The notes under the pieces were generated by a model. It searched no databases and was not told the DNA's origin. It worked only from the letters and a program-made list of their open reading frames with translations. Positions 15,126 through 25,565 of a stretch of 64,000 nucleotides of DNA are shown here, piece after piece; the first letter of the stretch is position 1; every line of letters starts with the position of its first letter. The stretch covers positions 7,732,001 to 7,796,000 of the forward strand of contig CP107926.1 of the NCBI GenBank assembly GCA_036015235.1. The letters are read 5' to 3'. The translations under genes were made by a program, and so were the position numbers. This DNA comes from Streptomyces sp. NBC_00433 (GTDB lineage Bacteria; Actinomycetota; Actinomycetes; Streptomycetales; Streptomycetaceae).

Positions 15126-16099
15126 GCGAGACGCGTCAGCTTCATGTACGAATCCGCCTTCAGGGTGACGGTCCCCGATGCCCCAGACCGGGCCCAGTTG
15201 ACCGCGAACGTCCCCGTGACCGTGGGGCGAATGATTCCGCTGAGCGCCACCGCAGTCCCCGCCGCATAGGTGGCGGACAGGAGCGCCCCGTAGGTCTGAG
15301 TCCCCGGGGCGGACAGCTGGGACGTCACGATCAGTGCGTTCCCCGCCGCGGACGACGCGCTCGTCGCCTGCCCGGAATAGTTCACGTACCCGGCGCAGGA
15401 CGCGGGGACCGTCAGGGTCGACGCGAAATCGGCATTGGTTTCGTCCGTAGTCAGGAGGAAGAGGGTCGCCTCCAGCAGGTACACGCGACCTGCGGTGACC
15501 GTGGTGGTGAGGTCTGGGTCGTCTGTCTTGGTGGCAGTGGCCCGCGGTGTGTCCGCCGCTTTCCGCAGCAGTGTCACGTTTCCCACGCCGCCGACGCTCA
15601 GGTCGCCGGTTACGGTGGCGTTCAGGGCCACGATCAGGTTGTCGTCGGTCTTGAGGGTGTTCACCGCGGACCGGTAGAGGTTCGTGTCCTCCGCCCCGGC
15701 GCCGGTCCCCCAGCTCAGTTTCCCGTCCGCTTGGACCCCGAAGCGGCGCTGCGCATCACCGGTGACCGCCGTGGCGATCGTGACGCCGGTGGCGGACGCG
15801 TTGGTCAGGGCGATGCCTGCGGTGAATGTCTGGAGCGTGCCTGGGGTGGCGACCTCCCGCCACGAGCCGGACGCCGGCGCCGTGCCGTTGGACACCCATA
15901 CCCGGTTGGTGTCGGTCTCCCGGATCAACTGGCCGTTCCACGGGATGGAGGGCCGGGTCGAACTGGTGCAGGCGAACGCTCCTACGGCGGCGTCGACCCG
16001 ATCCCAGTTCTGGCCCAGATCAAGGCTGTAGTCGACGTCCTCGGATCCGTCGGACTTTGACTTGTACAGGGCAAGGCGTGTGGTGGACGGATCAGGCAC
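15122..16099 (-). CDS. Putative tail fibre / receptor-contact protein
   Basis: 325 residues, last gene of the leftward structural block. The N-terminal segment (TRLALYKSKSDGSEDVDYSL) resembles tail-attachment domains of actinophage minor tail proteins. The rest is rich in Thr, Ala, Ser and Gly with alternating beta-prone stretches (TGVTIATAVTGDAQRRFGVQ, VTGDLSVGGVGNVTL) typical of trimeric fibres. It is the gene nearest the cargo operon. Fibre identity is inferred from composition and position. Confidence 0.6.
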   Translation of the reverse strand: MPDPSTTRLALYKSKSDGSEDVDYSLDLGQNWDRVDAAVGAFACTSSTRPSIPWNGQLIRETDTNRVWVSNGTAPASGSWREVATPGTLQTFTAGIALTNASATGVTIATAVTGDAQRRFGVQADGKLSWGTGAGAEDTNLYRSAVNTLKTDDNLIVALNATVTGDLSVGGVGNVTLLRKAADTPRATATKTDDPDLTTTVTAGRVYLLEATLFLLTTDETNADFASTLTVPASCAGYVNYSGQATSASSAAGNALIVTSQLSAPGTQTYGALLSATYAAGTAVALSGIIRPTVTGTFAVNWARSGASGTVTLKADSYMKLTRLA

Positions 16100-16619
16100 T
16101 GGGGGCCTCCAACGGGATTCCGGGTCGGTGTCGGCGGGGCGGGATGGGAAGGTCCCCGTACACGCTTTCCCAGCGGTAGATGTCAGTCAGTTCCCGGTGG
16201 TGCTGCACGCGGGCAGGGTCGGGCGTGTGATCGGGCAGTAGACCGCTGGGGTCCCGGAGCTGCACCACGGCCGCGCACGCATCCAGGCGGGTCCTGTGTG
16301 CGCCAGCGGCGTCCGCCCCGGAGCGCGCCGTGTAGAGGTGCACACGCTCGGAGTCCGGCTCCGTGGTGGTGACCCAACCCTGGACCAGCGCAGGGTCGTC
16401 GCGAGGATCAGGCTTGATGACCCCCCAGTGAAATTCGTGGATCAACGACAGCAGCGCTTCACGAGGGTCATCGAATTCGTAGGCGCCCATGCGGTTGGCC
16501 ACGGCCTCCCTACTGAAAGCCACACCGAATCCGCGCACGCGTTCCGTGTCTTCGTCATCGAAATACTCGACTGTCCACTGTGCTCCGTCGTCTCGGACGG
16601 CCGTTACCGTGTGACCCAT
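16092..16619 (-). CDS. Hypothetical tail-region protein (175 aa)
   Basis: Lies between the tail-tip gene and the fibre gene, overlapping the latter by eight bases and the former by one (TGATG). Acidic N-terminal half (VEYFDDEDTERVRGFGVAFS) and a Trp/Arg-rich C-terminus. No recognised motif; a fibre-assembly or minor tail role is suggested only by position. Confidence 0.5.
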   Translation of the reverse strand: MGHTVTAVRDDGAQWTVEYFDDEDTERVRGFGVAFSREAVANRMGAYEFDDPREALLSLIHEFHWGVIKPDPRDDPALVQGWVTTTEPDSERVHLYTARSGADAAGAHRTRLDACAAVVQLRDPSGLLPDHTPDPARVQHHRELTDIYRWESVYGDLPIPPRRHRPGIPLEAPSA

Positions 16620-19483
16620 CAGACTGTCCTTGTGAATAGTGCGTCGATGACTGCGGATCCGGTGGTCGTATTGCGAAAAACAGCGAACGATGTGGCGCTG
16701 ATGCTGTTGAAATACCAGACCGACCCCGATCCGCCCATGGTGAACGCCGCCGCAGCATAGGGGCGCGACGGGTAGGTGATGTCGAACGACCGGCCCAGCG
16801 TGCCCACACCGGTCCCCACGGATACGCTGAGCATCACCTGTGTCTGGGTGGCCTGTTGCTGGCTGGCCAGATTCCCGAAGGTGGCTGTCGTGCTGTCGTA
16901 ATATTTCGAGTAACTCTCGTTAGAATCCCCGATTCGGAATCCGATCTGACCCAGGGTGGCCTGCAAGTCCATCTTGCCCCCTGTGGTCACCCCGTCATCC
17001 TTATACGAAGCATCCACCCCGCCGGGCCACACGATGGTCTCCCCGCCCTGCGTCGACTGACTGGACGCTTTAATGGACTGGGATATCACCCCATTGCCAT
17101 TGGGGTATACGACGACCCTATTGCCCAGGGTGTTCCCGCCGCTGGAATAGTTGGCCCCGTTCATGCCGATCCCTGTGAGGGTGCTCACGGTGAAGGCGTT
17201 GATGTACGAGTAGTCCGTTCCTGAGTCAGCGTAAAACCTGATCTCCGGGAGGCTGGACGGGTTCATGATGATGCGGCGGCCCGAGCTGGACGTGGAGAGC
17301 TGCCCGATCATCGACAGGGAACCGTCGGCGGTTGAGCCGAACATGGTCTGGGTTCCGGTGGCGTCGTACAGCTCGAACCCGGAACCAGAGATCCGCATCC
17401 GCGCCCCGGTGTCCGCCGTCTTGATCTCCCCCGCCATCACCCACGACGCGGTGATCGTGCCCGCGGTGACCTTGCTGACGGTCAGGTCGGAGATGTGCGC
17501 GTCGTCGATGAGGAGCGCGGTCGCGGTGACGGCCGTCGACGGGCCCGACCGGTTGCCTGCGATGTCGACCGCGACGACCCTCACGTAGATCGCAGCCGTC
17601 GACTCCACGCTGTACGTGCCGACCGCCGGGATCTGCGCCTGGATCATCCCGGCGTTCGCTTTCAACTTCCCCAGGAGCGTGGTGTCGTCGGGGGTGAAGG
17701 CCGGCTCGTACTGGGCGTGGATCTCCAGGTGATCCAGGTCGGACTCCAGCGTAAAATCCCCACCGGACGCCTTGCCCAACAAGTGCGTGATCTGCACCGC
17801 AATGCGCGAAGCAGCCACGGTGGGGGCCGCCGGCGTGCTGGGCGCGATGTTGTCCTGGGTTGCCACGAACGTCGTCGTCGGCGACCACGCCCCCACATTC
17901 CCGGACGAGTCGACCGCACGGATCTGCACGTCATACCCGACACCCGGCGACAGATCCTGCACCTGCGCGGTCGCCTGATCCCAGCCGACGACCATCGTCT
18001 GCCAACCATCATCCGGCGCCGCGAACGGCTGCGCCCACGACTGCATGTCCTGCCAGCGAATCTGGGACACCGCAGACCACGTCGCCGGGTAGATCATGTC
18101 CGTGTCCACGGCGTACCGGATGTCGTAGTGGTCGCCATCCAGGATCGTGCTGCCGTCGACATTCAGCGGGGCGGTCCACTGCAACCGCACCCGCGCCCGC
18201 GTGAACCCCCGCGAGTCCAGGTACGCCGCACCCTGGAACGGAGTCACCAGCACAGGGACGCCCGGGACGGAGGTGTCCTGGGACGGCCGGGAACCCACCG
18301 GCTCCGTCGACCCGCCGGTCAGTTGGCGCTTGAAGTCCCCGACCGTCACATACGTGCCGGCGTCGTTGATCTCGATGTGGTCGGTCAGGTCCAACCAGGT
18401 GCCGTTCGCGGACCGGTACGCGACCGTGTAGTCCGCGGTGACCGGCCACTGAATACCCACCACCTGCAAGGTGATCGGGTTGAGACGCTGCCCCCGGAAG
18501 ATGATCTCCTGGCCGGTGTCGACCAGGCCCTTATCCGGGTCGTAGACATAGATGTAGTCGCCAACATTGAAGGCGCCGTCAACGTCGTAGTCCTGGATGC
18601 CCAGTTGAAGATCCTGAGTGGGGCCTTCGAACTGCGACAGCGCCAGTTGCGCCCGGGTGGCAGCGTTCGTCGCCGAGGTGTCCGATTCGGAGACCAACCG
18701 GGTCAGCTTCACCGGGTTGCCGTGCAGGTCCTTGTACGGGTTGCTGCCAGGCGCAATGTTCGCCGACCCGGTGGCGATCGACGCCCCATCGCCCTCGGCG
18801 AGGAGCACCACACGGGTGGTGAAATCCTTCATGTCCGAGTCAAGGTTCATGCTGCCGGGGATCCCGCGCAGCGCCATGTCCTCACCGTCACCGCGGGCCA
18901 CAACCGCGCACTGCGGTGTCGTCACGAACAGGTCGGAGTTCAGCCCCGCGTCCAGGGTGCCGTTCGTGTTGACCCGCCACGACACTGGCGCGGAAGGGGT
19001 TGCCATGGTGTCGCACACGTACTGGATGGCCTGCGCCGGCGTCTGCCACTGGTGCGTCCCGGAGTACGTGCCGGGTACGGAGTGGAGGGTGCCCTCGGTT
19101 ACGGCACCGGAGGCGGGCAGGAGTCCGCGAATGACGTTAGGGAACGTGCTGCCCGACGCGAAGGTCGTGGCGTTCTCGATGATCGAGCCCTTGTTGTCCT
19201 CATCGCCGAGCCAGAACGACAGGCCCACGCCTGAGATTTTGACATTGTCGTTGGGCGCGTTGGTCCGTGCGTCATCCGCAAGGGAGTTCCCGCGGAGAAC
19301 CCCGACGTAGCGGGCCACCGCAGGGTCGAGGAGGCTGTCGCCGTAGACGGCGGGGTCGACGCGGCCCGGAACGATGGCGATGTGCCCGAAGAAGACGAGG
19401 GCGTCCAGTGCCTCGCGGGGAATCGTCGGCTTGAGATCGATGTCCCACGAGCCGAGGGCACCAAGGGTCTCCTGGATGGTCAC
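16619..19483 (-). CDS. Tail tip / minor tail protein with fibronectin III-like domains
   Basis: 954 residues. The first third holds the baseplate-hub-like region (GYIAI-type strands, VARYVGVLRGNSLADD, IFRGQRLNPITLQVVGI). About 405-655 contains two fibronectin III-like stretches (RVRLQWTAPLNVDGSTI, GVGYDVQIRAVDSSGNVGAW; TAAIYVRVVAVDIAGNRSGP). The C-terminal third is glycine-, serine- and threonine-rich and resembles receptor-contact domains. Such proteins form the tip of siphovirus tails. Preceded by the distal tail gene with a three-base gap. Confidence 0.7.
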   Translation of the reverse strand: MTIQETLGALGSWDIDLKPTIPREALDALVFFGHIAIVPGRVDPAVYGDSLLDPAVARYVGVLRGNSLADDARTNAPNDNVKISGVGLSFWLGDEDNKGSIIENATTFASGSTFPNVIRGLLPASGAVTEGTLHSVPGTYSGTHQWQTPAQAIQYVCDTMATPSAPVSWRVNTNGTLDAGLNSDLFVTTPQCAVVARGDGEDMALRGIPGSMNLDSDMKDFTTRVVLLAEGDGASIATGSANIAPGSNPYKDLHGNPVKLTRLVSESDTSATNAATRAQLALSQFEGPTQDLQLGIQDYDVDGAFNVGDYIYVYDPDKGLVDTGQEIIFRGQRLNPITLQVVGIQWPVTADYTVAYRSANGTWLDLTDHIEINDAGTYVTVGDFKRQLTGGSTEPVGSRPSQDTSVPGVPVLVTPFQGAAYLDSRGFTRARVRLQWTAPLNVDGSTILDGDHYDIRYAVDTDMIYPATWSAVSQIRWQDMQSWAQPFAAPDDGWQTMVVGWDQATAQVQDLSPGVGYDVQIRAVDSSGNVGAWSPTTTFVATQDNIAPSTPAAPTVAASRIAVQITHLLGKASGGDFTLESDLDHLEIHAQYEPAFTPDDTTLLGKLKANAGMIQAQIPAVGTYSVESTAAIYVRVVAVDIAGNRSGPSTAVTATALLIDDAHISDLTVSKVTAGTITASWVMAGEIKTADTGARMRISGSGFELYDATGTQTMFGSTADGSLSMIGQLSTSSSGRRIIMNPSSLPEIRFYADSGTDYSYINAFTVSTLTGIGMNGANYSSGGNTLGNRVVVYPNGNGVISQSIKASSQSTQGGETIVWPGGVDASYKDDGVTTGGKMDLQATLGQIGFRIGDSNESYSKYYDSTTATFGNLASQQQATQTQVMLSVSVGTGVGTLGRSFDITYPSRPYAAAAFTMGGSGSVWYFNSISATSFAVFRNTTTGSAVIDALFTRTV

Positions 19484-19486
19484 CGG

Positions 19487-20689
19487 TCACCGCCTCACAC
19501 AGTAGGTGGCCTCTGCCAAGGCGCCGATGTACATGTTCCGTAGGTCCGTTGCCGCATCCCCCGAGACGGGTGAGCCTCCGCCGGCCACGACGCCCACCCA
19601 GAAGTCCAGGGCTGTCGTGGCGGCCTTGGAGACGCCGCCGTTCGTGTGGGCGGTGAAGGTCCGTGCGGAGCCGGCGGCGAAGCGGTTGCCGTCCCCGTCG
19701 TTGCCTGTGGCGGTGACGTATCCGGATGCGGCGGCGGACGTGTTGGTCTCCAGGGTCCGCAGGTACATGGCGAGGGTGGCGGCGCTCCCGGATTGGAGGT
19801 AGCCCTCCAGGGTTCGGCCGCCGCGGCGTAGCGCCAGGTCGAGGGTGACCCGGCCCGGGGAACGGGACGCGGTGAGCCGCACGATGGCGTGTTCGAGGTC
19901 GTTGCGGAGGATGCTCGCCGAGTCCCATGCGGCCACGCCGGACCCGGCGACCGAGACGTTCCACAGCTTGCTGTGCCACGCCCCGCCCGTGTACGCCTGC
20001 ACGTCGATCACGCCGCCGCTGGCAGTCGGGACGACGTTGACGATGCCGTTCGACAACGCCCACCCGGCCGCGGGCAACTGGCGCTGCGTGCCCTCTGCCT
20101 CCAGGCCGGCGACAGTGTCCGTGATCCGCACGCGGCCCTTGAGGTAGTTCGTCGGGTCGCAGCCCCACCGGGCCGGCGGCGACAGGGGTACACCCCGGTA
20201 GACGGTGATCGTGCCGTCGGTGGTGGCCCGGGTCATCGACGACGGGTTGGTGCTGCCGGTGTAGTAGCCGGTGTGGCCGATGGCGGGGGCGTGCCAGAGT
20301 TCCCCGGTCAGAGAGAAGTCGTTGAGACGCCGAACCCCCGTCAGCCTGCTCTGCAGGTCCACCTCGCCGACCGACCCCAGCCTGGACAGGCTGATCTTCC
20401 AGTCGGCGGTGACCGTATCGCCCTTGTGTTCGGTGACCGTGCTGGCACTGGACTTGACCTGGTAGTAGCCGTTCCGCTCGGGCTTGTCGGTGAACGTGAC
20501 CGCCGCGGGTGTGCCGACGTCCAAGGCATTGAGGTTGTCGTGCGTGCCCACCAGCGCCAGGCGAGTCAGGGGCGGCATGGACTCCTGTCCATCAAGGTCC
20601 ATGCTTCGGTCCCCACCGGACTCCGTGGCGTCGAACGTCTCCCGCAGCAGGGTCCGGGAGAGTTGGATGCTGCCCCAGTCGAGTGTCAT
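19487..20689 (-). CDS. Distal tail / minor tail protein
   Basis: 400 residues, ATGA overlap with the tape measure gene. Beta-rich throughout, with TFTDKPERNGYYQVKSS and WKISLSRLGSVGEVDL in the first part, and a C-terminal ADLRNMYIGALAEATYCVRR. Position directly after the tape measure gene is that of distal tail (Dit-like) proteins, which join tube and tip. The assignment rests mainly on gene order. Confidence 0.6.
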   Translation of the reverse strand: MTLDWGSIQLSRTLLRETFDATESGGDRSMDLDGQESMPPLTRLALVGTHDNLNALDVGTPAAVTFTDKPERNGYYQVKSSASTVTEHKGDTVTADWKISLSRLGSVGEVDLQSRLTGVRRLNDFSLTGELWHAPAIGHTGYYTGSTNPSSMTRATTDGTITVYRGVPLSPPARWGCDPTNYLKGRVRITDTVAGLEAEGTQRQLPAAGWALSNGIVNVVPTASGGVIDVQAYTGGAWHSKLWNVSVAGSGVAAWDSASILRNDLEHAIVRLTASRSPGRVTLDLALRRGGRTLEGYLQSGSAATLAMYLRTLETNTSAAASGYVTATGNDGDGNRFAAGSARTFTAHTNGGVSKAATTALDFWVGVVAGGGSPVSGDAATDLRNMYIGALAEATYCVRR

Positions 20690-23600
20690 CGGCCGACCCC
20701 CGGGCGCTTGATGCTGCCGTTGTAGTTGATCAGAGCGTCGTTCATCTCACGGACCAACTCCTGAGCAGCGTGCTTGCGAGCTGCGGGGGTGGTGAAGTCG
20801 AATGTCCCGCTGATGTTGATCTGCTCGATGGTGACTCCACCGCCTCCGCTGTTGCTGAGCATTGCGTCGAGCTTCGCGGTGTGGTCGGCGGTCAGGACCC
20901 GTTCGGGCCTGCCGGTGCGGTTGACGGCCATCGTCGCGCCGGGCTGGAGCAGACCCCCGGAGTCGTAGCCGCCGGGCCGGTTCAGGGCCGACAGAGATCC
21001 GTACCGGTGGAGGGCGTAGCGCAGGCCGGCGTAGGTGTTGGCGAGCGGGTTGACGCTGGTGCCGTAGGAGAACGGCCCCGTGCCGCCGAACGGTCCGGCG
21101 TTGCTCTTGAACGTCGGGCCGATGACCTGCATGAGGCCGACGCTGGGCGTGCCGGCCTTCCAGTTGGAGTCCCACCGGTTGACCACGTTGGGGTTGCCGC
21201 CACTCTCCTGGTTCATGCGGCGCTCCACGGTGCCCAACCACCCGCCGGACTGGCCCAGCATCCCCAAGGCCTGCGTGATGACCGACGCCCACTGTGCGAC
21301 GCCCGCCCCGGCCTTGTAGGAGATTTGCCCGGTGGCCGCCGCGGTCTTGTCCTTGGCCCCGAGGGTTTTCAGGACCCCGCCGAGGATGGTGGTGGGCACG
21401 CCCTTGATGAGCGCGCCAGCCGCGGTACCCCCAGTGGGGATGCGGTCGATGAGCGGCTGCACGAGGCTCTTGATGGCAGCGCGCGCGGCCTTCTCCAGGC
21501 CTCCGACCGCAATGCCCTTCACCCAGTCGGCGCCGGAGCTGAGGAGGTCGCCTGCGCCGCTGATGGCCTTGGAGGCGCCCCCGACGACGGATCCGACGAC
21601 GCCACCGATGCCATAGTGGGGGGCGTGCTTGTCGGTGCGCCCGACGATGCGGTCGATCGCCGCATGGCCGCCCATCTGCGCAACCTGGGCGAGGGACAGG
21701 ATCCGCTCGCCGGGGGTGAGCATCGCGGGCACCGTGTCGCCCTTGCCCTCGCCGGGGACGACACCACCACGATTGAAGCCGAGCTTCACTGTGGGCAGTT
21801 GCGGCAGGCCCACCTTGCTCGCGATGGTGTCCCACATTTTGCGGATGCCCTGGTTGTAGACGGTGTTGACCACGTACTTGATCGGCGAACTGAACTTGCC
21901 GGTCACACCGGACCAGATGGTTCCGAGGCTGTCGCGGAGGTCAGTGAAGGCCTTCTTGGTGCTGCTGGAGAAGGCGCTGATCGCTGACTTCACGGCGCTC
22001 ACAGTCGAGTTGAACTTCGACGTGACCCCCGCCCACAGCCCGTTCCACGTGTTCGTCACGTTGGTGCGGAGTGCGGAGAACTGGCCGCCGATCCAGGTGC
22101 GGGCGGACGTGACGGCGTTGGACAGGCCGGACCAGAACCGGTCCCAGACCTGCCGAATCTGCACGGTGAGCGCGGTCCAGATCGCGACCACGTCCCGACG
22201 CAGCCCGTCGAAGATGGCTTTCGCGCGGTCCAACAGCAGGGTGAACCAGCCGATGATCGCCGTGACCAGATCGGGGATGATCGAATGCCCGACGAGGACA
22301 TCGAACAACCAGGTGAACTTGTCGACGATCCACTTCACCGTGGCGGTCACAGCGTCGGTGAAAACGGTCAACCAACCGACGACCTTCTCAATGACCGGCA
22401 CGAGGATCCCGATCGCCACCGACAACGTGCCGGACAAAAGCGCCGCCAGACCGGTGACCACCGGGAGCAGCGGGATCAGCACCGCATCCGTCAAGTTGAT
22501 CAACGCCACGGCGAGCTGCGCCACCGACGGCAACAGTTGCAGAATCTGTGGGACCAGCGGCAGCATCGCCAGATCGAACGCCAACATCATGTCCACCAGC
22601 GGCCCAATACTGGGCAGCAGCGCCTGGATCACCTCCGTCAGCGGACCGGCAATCGCCTCCACCACCTGCAGCAGGACCGGCGCCACCTTCGCGAACACCG
22701 GACCCAAAGACTTGAGGACCGCGGACAGTACGTCGATCAGCGCGCCCACCACTGGGGCCAGCGCCACCAGTAGTTGACTCGCCAGATCCGACAGCATCCC
22801 CAGAAGCGGGCCGATCGCCGTCATCAGGTTCGCAATCGGCTTCGCGAGTTTCCCGATGACCGGGGCCAGCAGCACGAAGATGCCCAGCACCGGGTTGATC
22901 GCGAGAAGGATCCCGCCCAGCAACGGGCCGACGTCGCCCAGCCCAGACAGCATCTGGGTGATCGCATCCGCGATCGGCGCGAAGCCCTGCACGAACTGGA
23001 TCAGCGCCGTACCCAGCGTGCCGGCCAGCAACTTCGCGATGGCGTTGATCGCGGTGAAGATACTGGTGAGCGCCTGCTGCACCTCCGGCATGGCGGTGAC
23101 TCGGCGCAGCTCGGAGAACACCGCACCCAGGCTCCCGAGCGCGTCACCACCGCCCTGCGCGGCGGCCTTCATGACGTTCGACAGGGTCCCGAAGATGTCG
23201 CCAATGAGCTTGCCGAACTGCTTGGCGATGCCGACTGCGCCGTTGATCGCGTCGGACAGGCCACCATCCTTGAACGCAGCCGACAGCTTCTGGCTGATGC
23301 GGTCCGCAGCATTCCCAGCCGCGGTCGTGAGGCGCAGAAACGCCGGGCTCGCCGCCACCGACAGTTGGGCCAGGGCGGTGATGAACTGGGCGGGGAACCG
23401 GGAGAGGGGCGTCAGACCCCGGTTGATCCCGTCGAACATCTGCCGGAGCGTCCCGGCCTTGCTGAGATTGGTGACCGCACTCAGGGCGTTGGTCGCCATG
23501 TTGTTGAGGACTCTGGCCGTGCCGTCGAGACCAGTCCGAAGTACGGGCAGGGTGGTGTTCGCCATCGTCGTGAACGCCGTGTCGAGGCCCTGGAACAGCG

Positions 23601-25563
23601 TCTGCTGGACGTCGAGGCGCAGTGCCGTCCACGCGGCGCGCTGGGCGATGACAGCCGCGACGAAGGCCTGGGCTGCGGGTGCCAGTCGAGTCAGGGCCGC
23701 GTTCAGGCCGCCCGTCTTGAGCGTCGCGGACTGCTGCGCCTCCGCCACCGCGTTCGCCGCATCCGCGACGGCCTGCTGTGCGTCCGCGATCTGCCGGGCC
23801 CCGTCCGTTGCCGCCTGAACCTGCGCCGCCCGCGCATCGGACAGGTCCCGCTCAGCCCTTGCGATCTGCTGCGCCCCGTCAGCCTGGTCCCGAGCAGCGG
23901 CGATCCGCTGATCGTTGAGAGACTGCTCCGCATCTTCGACCGTCTGGGTGGCGTCGGTGACGGACTGCTTCGCGGCGGTGACCTTGTCGGAGCCCTCCAC
24001 GCCGGCGGTGTTCGCGGCCGCCGCCTGGTCGGTCAGGCGCTGCGTCTCCGTCTGCTGCTCGGCGAGGGACTGCAGCGCCTTGTCGTAGGCGAGCTGGTCT
24101 TTCGCCAACTGCTCCGCGGATACGGCCGCGCCGGCCGCCTTGTCCTTGGCGAGCTGCTTCTGTGCGTCGGCTAGGTCGAGGACGTCTTGACGCTGGTTGA
24201 GCTGCGCGTCGGCGAGCCGGTTGTTGAGGTCTTCCAACTCCATGGCCGCGTCCTTGCGGGCCTGAGTGAGATCCTCTTGGGCCTGCTGGGCGGCGCGCTG
24301 GGCCTGGGTGAGGTCTCGTTCGGCCTGGGCGACGGATTCGGCGTCCCGCCGGTTGGAGTCGGCAACCTGGGAGACGGTGTTCTTGAGGTTCTGCTGCGCG
24401 TCGGCCACATCCCGGGCCGCTTTCACTCGGGCCGCCGCGGCGTTGACCTCCGCGTCTTTCTCCGCCTGCACCGCCTTCGCCAGCGACCGCTGCGCGGACT
24501 CCACACCCTTCGCCCCCGACAGGGCCGCGGACGCGCCCTTCACGGCAGGCTGGAACGCGGCCTTGAATGCGTCGGAGATCCCCGCGGTGCCGATCTTGAT
24601 TGCGGCGAAGGCTGTCGCCAGCGACAGGACCGCGGGCACGGCGACCGCCGCAGCAGGCCCCATGGAGATCAGGGACTCGGTCAGTGACGCCAGTGTCGGG
24701 AGTGCGGCGACGACCGCCGCAGCGATCTTCGCGATCTTCGACGACAGGACTTCCAGCCCGCCACCGCTGCCCGTCAAGGACGACAGGCCACCCCGGGTGC
24801 TGACGTCGATGTTCATGTGCCGGTTGCGGGCCAGCGCGTCGAGCTGCGCGCGGGCTGCCGCCGTACTCGCAGTCGCGACGACATTCGCGGTGCGGCGGCG
24901 AGTGAGGTTGTTGATCTCGTCGGCTGCCACCCGGGTGTCGACGTCGATGCCGATGCGTACCCGCTGCCGGCGGGTCAGGTTGGCAAGCTCCTGGGCGCCG
25001 ACCCTGGTGTCCACATTGGCCCGGATGATCACGAACCGGTCTGCGGTGAGCTTGTCGAGCTTCTTCGCGGCCCGGTCGTAGTACGGCTGGTTGATGATCG
25101 GGACAATGTCGGCGTCGTAAGAGTGCCCCGCGAGCCCGGTGAGAGGTGAGTCGTCCAGGTCAATGTTGACGGTAAGCCGGCGGGTGCGAGTGAGGTTGGC
25201 CAGTTCGTCTGCCGCCACTCTGGTGTCGGCGGAGGCCAGGATTTGGACAGTGCGATCCGAGGAGATCGCCCGGAGTCCAGCCACTGCGGCCTTGTCGTCA
25301 AGGTCGACCGTGAGCTTCACCGTCCTGGACTGGCCCAGCTTCAGCAGCGACGCCACCGCCGCCTTGTCATCCAGGTCGACGCCGACCTCCATCCGGCGGG
25401 CCTTGACCAAGGCGGCGATACGGGTATTGGCGGTCCCCGCGTCCAGGTCGGCCCGGACCTTGACGCTGAGGGTCTGCTGCTTCAGCCGGGCGATGTCCGC
25501 GTCGAGCTTCGTGCGGTCCATGCGCGCCTCGACGTAAGCGCCCGCCAACCTGAACTCGCCCAC
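20686..25563 (-). CDS. Tail tape measure protein with lytic transglycosylase domain
   Basis: 1625 residues, by far the longest gene. Residues about 10-250 hold degenerate repeats of about 30 residues built on a VDLDDKAAVAxL / ADTRVAADELANLTR pattern. A long coiled coil follows at about 330-640. Hydrophobic segments at about 650-1050 fit the membrane-inserting part. Residues about 1425-1545 form an SLT-type lytic transglycosylase domain (MNQESGGNPNVVNRW with the catalytic Glu, GLMQVIGPTF, YAGLRYALHRYG). The protein sets tail length and locally opens peptidoglycan on infection. GTG start two bases after the frameshifted chaperone stop. Confidence 0.9.
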   Translation of the reverse strand: MGEFRLAGAYVEARMDRTKLDADIARLKQQTLSVKVRADLDAGTANTRIAALVKARRMEVGVDLDDKAAVASLLKLGQSRTVKLTVDLDDKAAVAGLRAISSDRTVQILASADTRVAADELANLTRTRRLTVNIDLDDSPLTGLAGHSYDADIVPIINQPYYDRAAKKLDKLTADRFVIIRANVDTRVGAQELANLTRRQRVRIGIDVDTRVAADEINNLTRRRTANVVATASTAAARAQLDALARNRHMNIDVSTRGGLSSLTGSGGGLEVLSSKIAKIAAAVVAALPTLASLTESLISMGPAAAVAVPAVLSLATAFAAIKIGTAGISDAFKAAFQPAVKGASAALSGAKGVESAQRSLAKAVQAEKDAEVNAAAARVKAARDVADAQQNLKNTVSQVADSNRRDAESVAQAERDLTQAQRAAQQAQEDLTQARKDAAMELEDLNNRLADAQLNQRQDVLDLADAQKQLAKDKAAGAAVSAEQLAKDQLAYDKALQSLAEQQTETQRLTDQAAAANTAGVEGSDKVTAAKQSVTDATQTVEDAEQSLNDQRIAAARDQADGAQQIARAERDLSDARAAQVQAATDGARQIADAQQAVADAANAVAEAQQSATLKTGGLNAALTRLAPAAQAFVAAVIAQRAAWTALRLDVQQTLFQGLDTAFTTMANTTLPVLRTGLDGTARVLNNMATNALSAVTNLSKAGTLRQMFDGINRGLTPLSRFPAQFITALAQLSVAASPAFLRLTTAAGNAADRISQKLSAAFKDGGLSDAINGAVGIAKQFGKLIGDIFGTLSNVMKAAAQGGGDALGSLGAVFSELRRVTAMPEVQQALTSIFTAINAIAKLLAGTLGTALIQFVQGFAPIADAITQMLSGLGDVGPLLGGILLAINPVLGIFVLLAPVIGKLAKPIANLMTAIGPLLGMLSDLASQLLVALAPVVGALIDVLSAVLKSLGPVFAKVAPVLLQVVEAIAGPLTEVIQALLPSIGPLVDMMLAFDLAMLPLVPQILQLLPSVAQLAVALINLTDAVLIPLLPVVTGLAALLSGTLSVAIGILVPVIEKVVGWLTVFTDAVTATVKWIVDKFTWLFDVLVGHSIIPDLVTAIIGWFTLLLDRAKAIFDGLRRDVVAIWTALTVQIRQVWDRFWSGLSNAVTSARTWIGGQFSALRTNVTNTWNGLWAGVTSKFNSTVSAVKSAISAFSSSTKKAFTDLRDSLGTIWSGVTGKFSSPIKYVVNTVYNQGIRKMWDTIASKVGLPQLPTVKLGFNRGGVVPGEGKGDTVPAMLTPGERILSLAQVAQMGGHAAIDRIVGRTDKHAPHYGIGGVVGSVVGGASKAISGAGDLLSSGADWVKGIAVGGLEKAARAAIKSLVQPLIDRIPTGGTAAGALIKGVPTTILGGVLKTLGAKDKTAAATGQISYKAGAGVAQWASVITQALGMLGQSGGWLGTVERRMNQESGGNPNVVNRWDSNWKAGTPSVGLMQVIGPTFKSNAGPFGGTGPFSYGTSVNPLANTYAGLRYALHRYGSLSALNRPGGYDSGGLLQPGATMAVNRTGRPERVLTADHTAKLDAMLSNSGGGGVTIEQINISGTFDFTTPAARKHAAQELVREMNDALINYNGSIKRPGVGR

Positions 25564-25565
25564 CG

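Noticed and set aside
17495..19234. 579-codon rightward reading frame opposite the tail-tip gene
   Set aside because: Arg/Val/Gly-rich sequence without domains; explained by third-position GC bias of the gene on the other strand.
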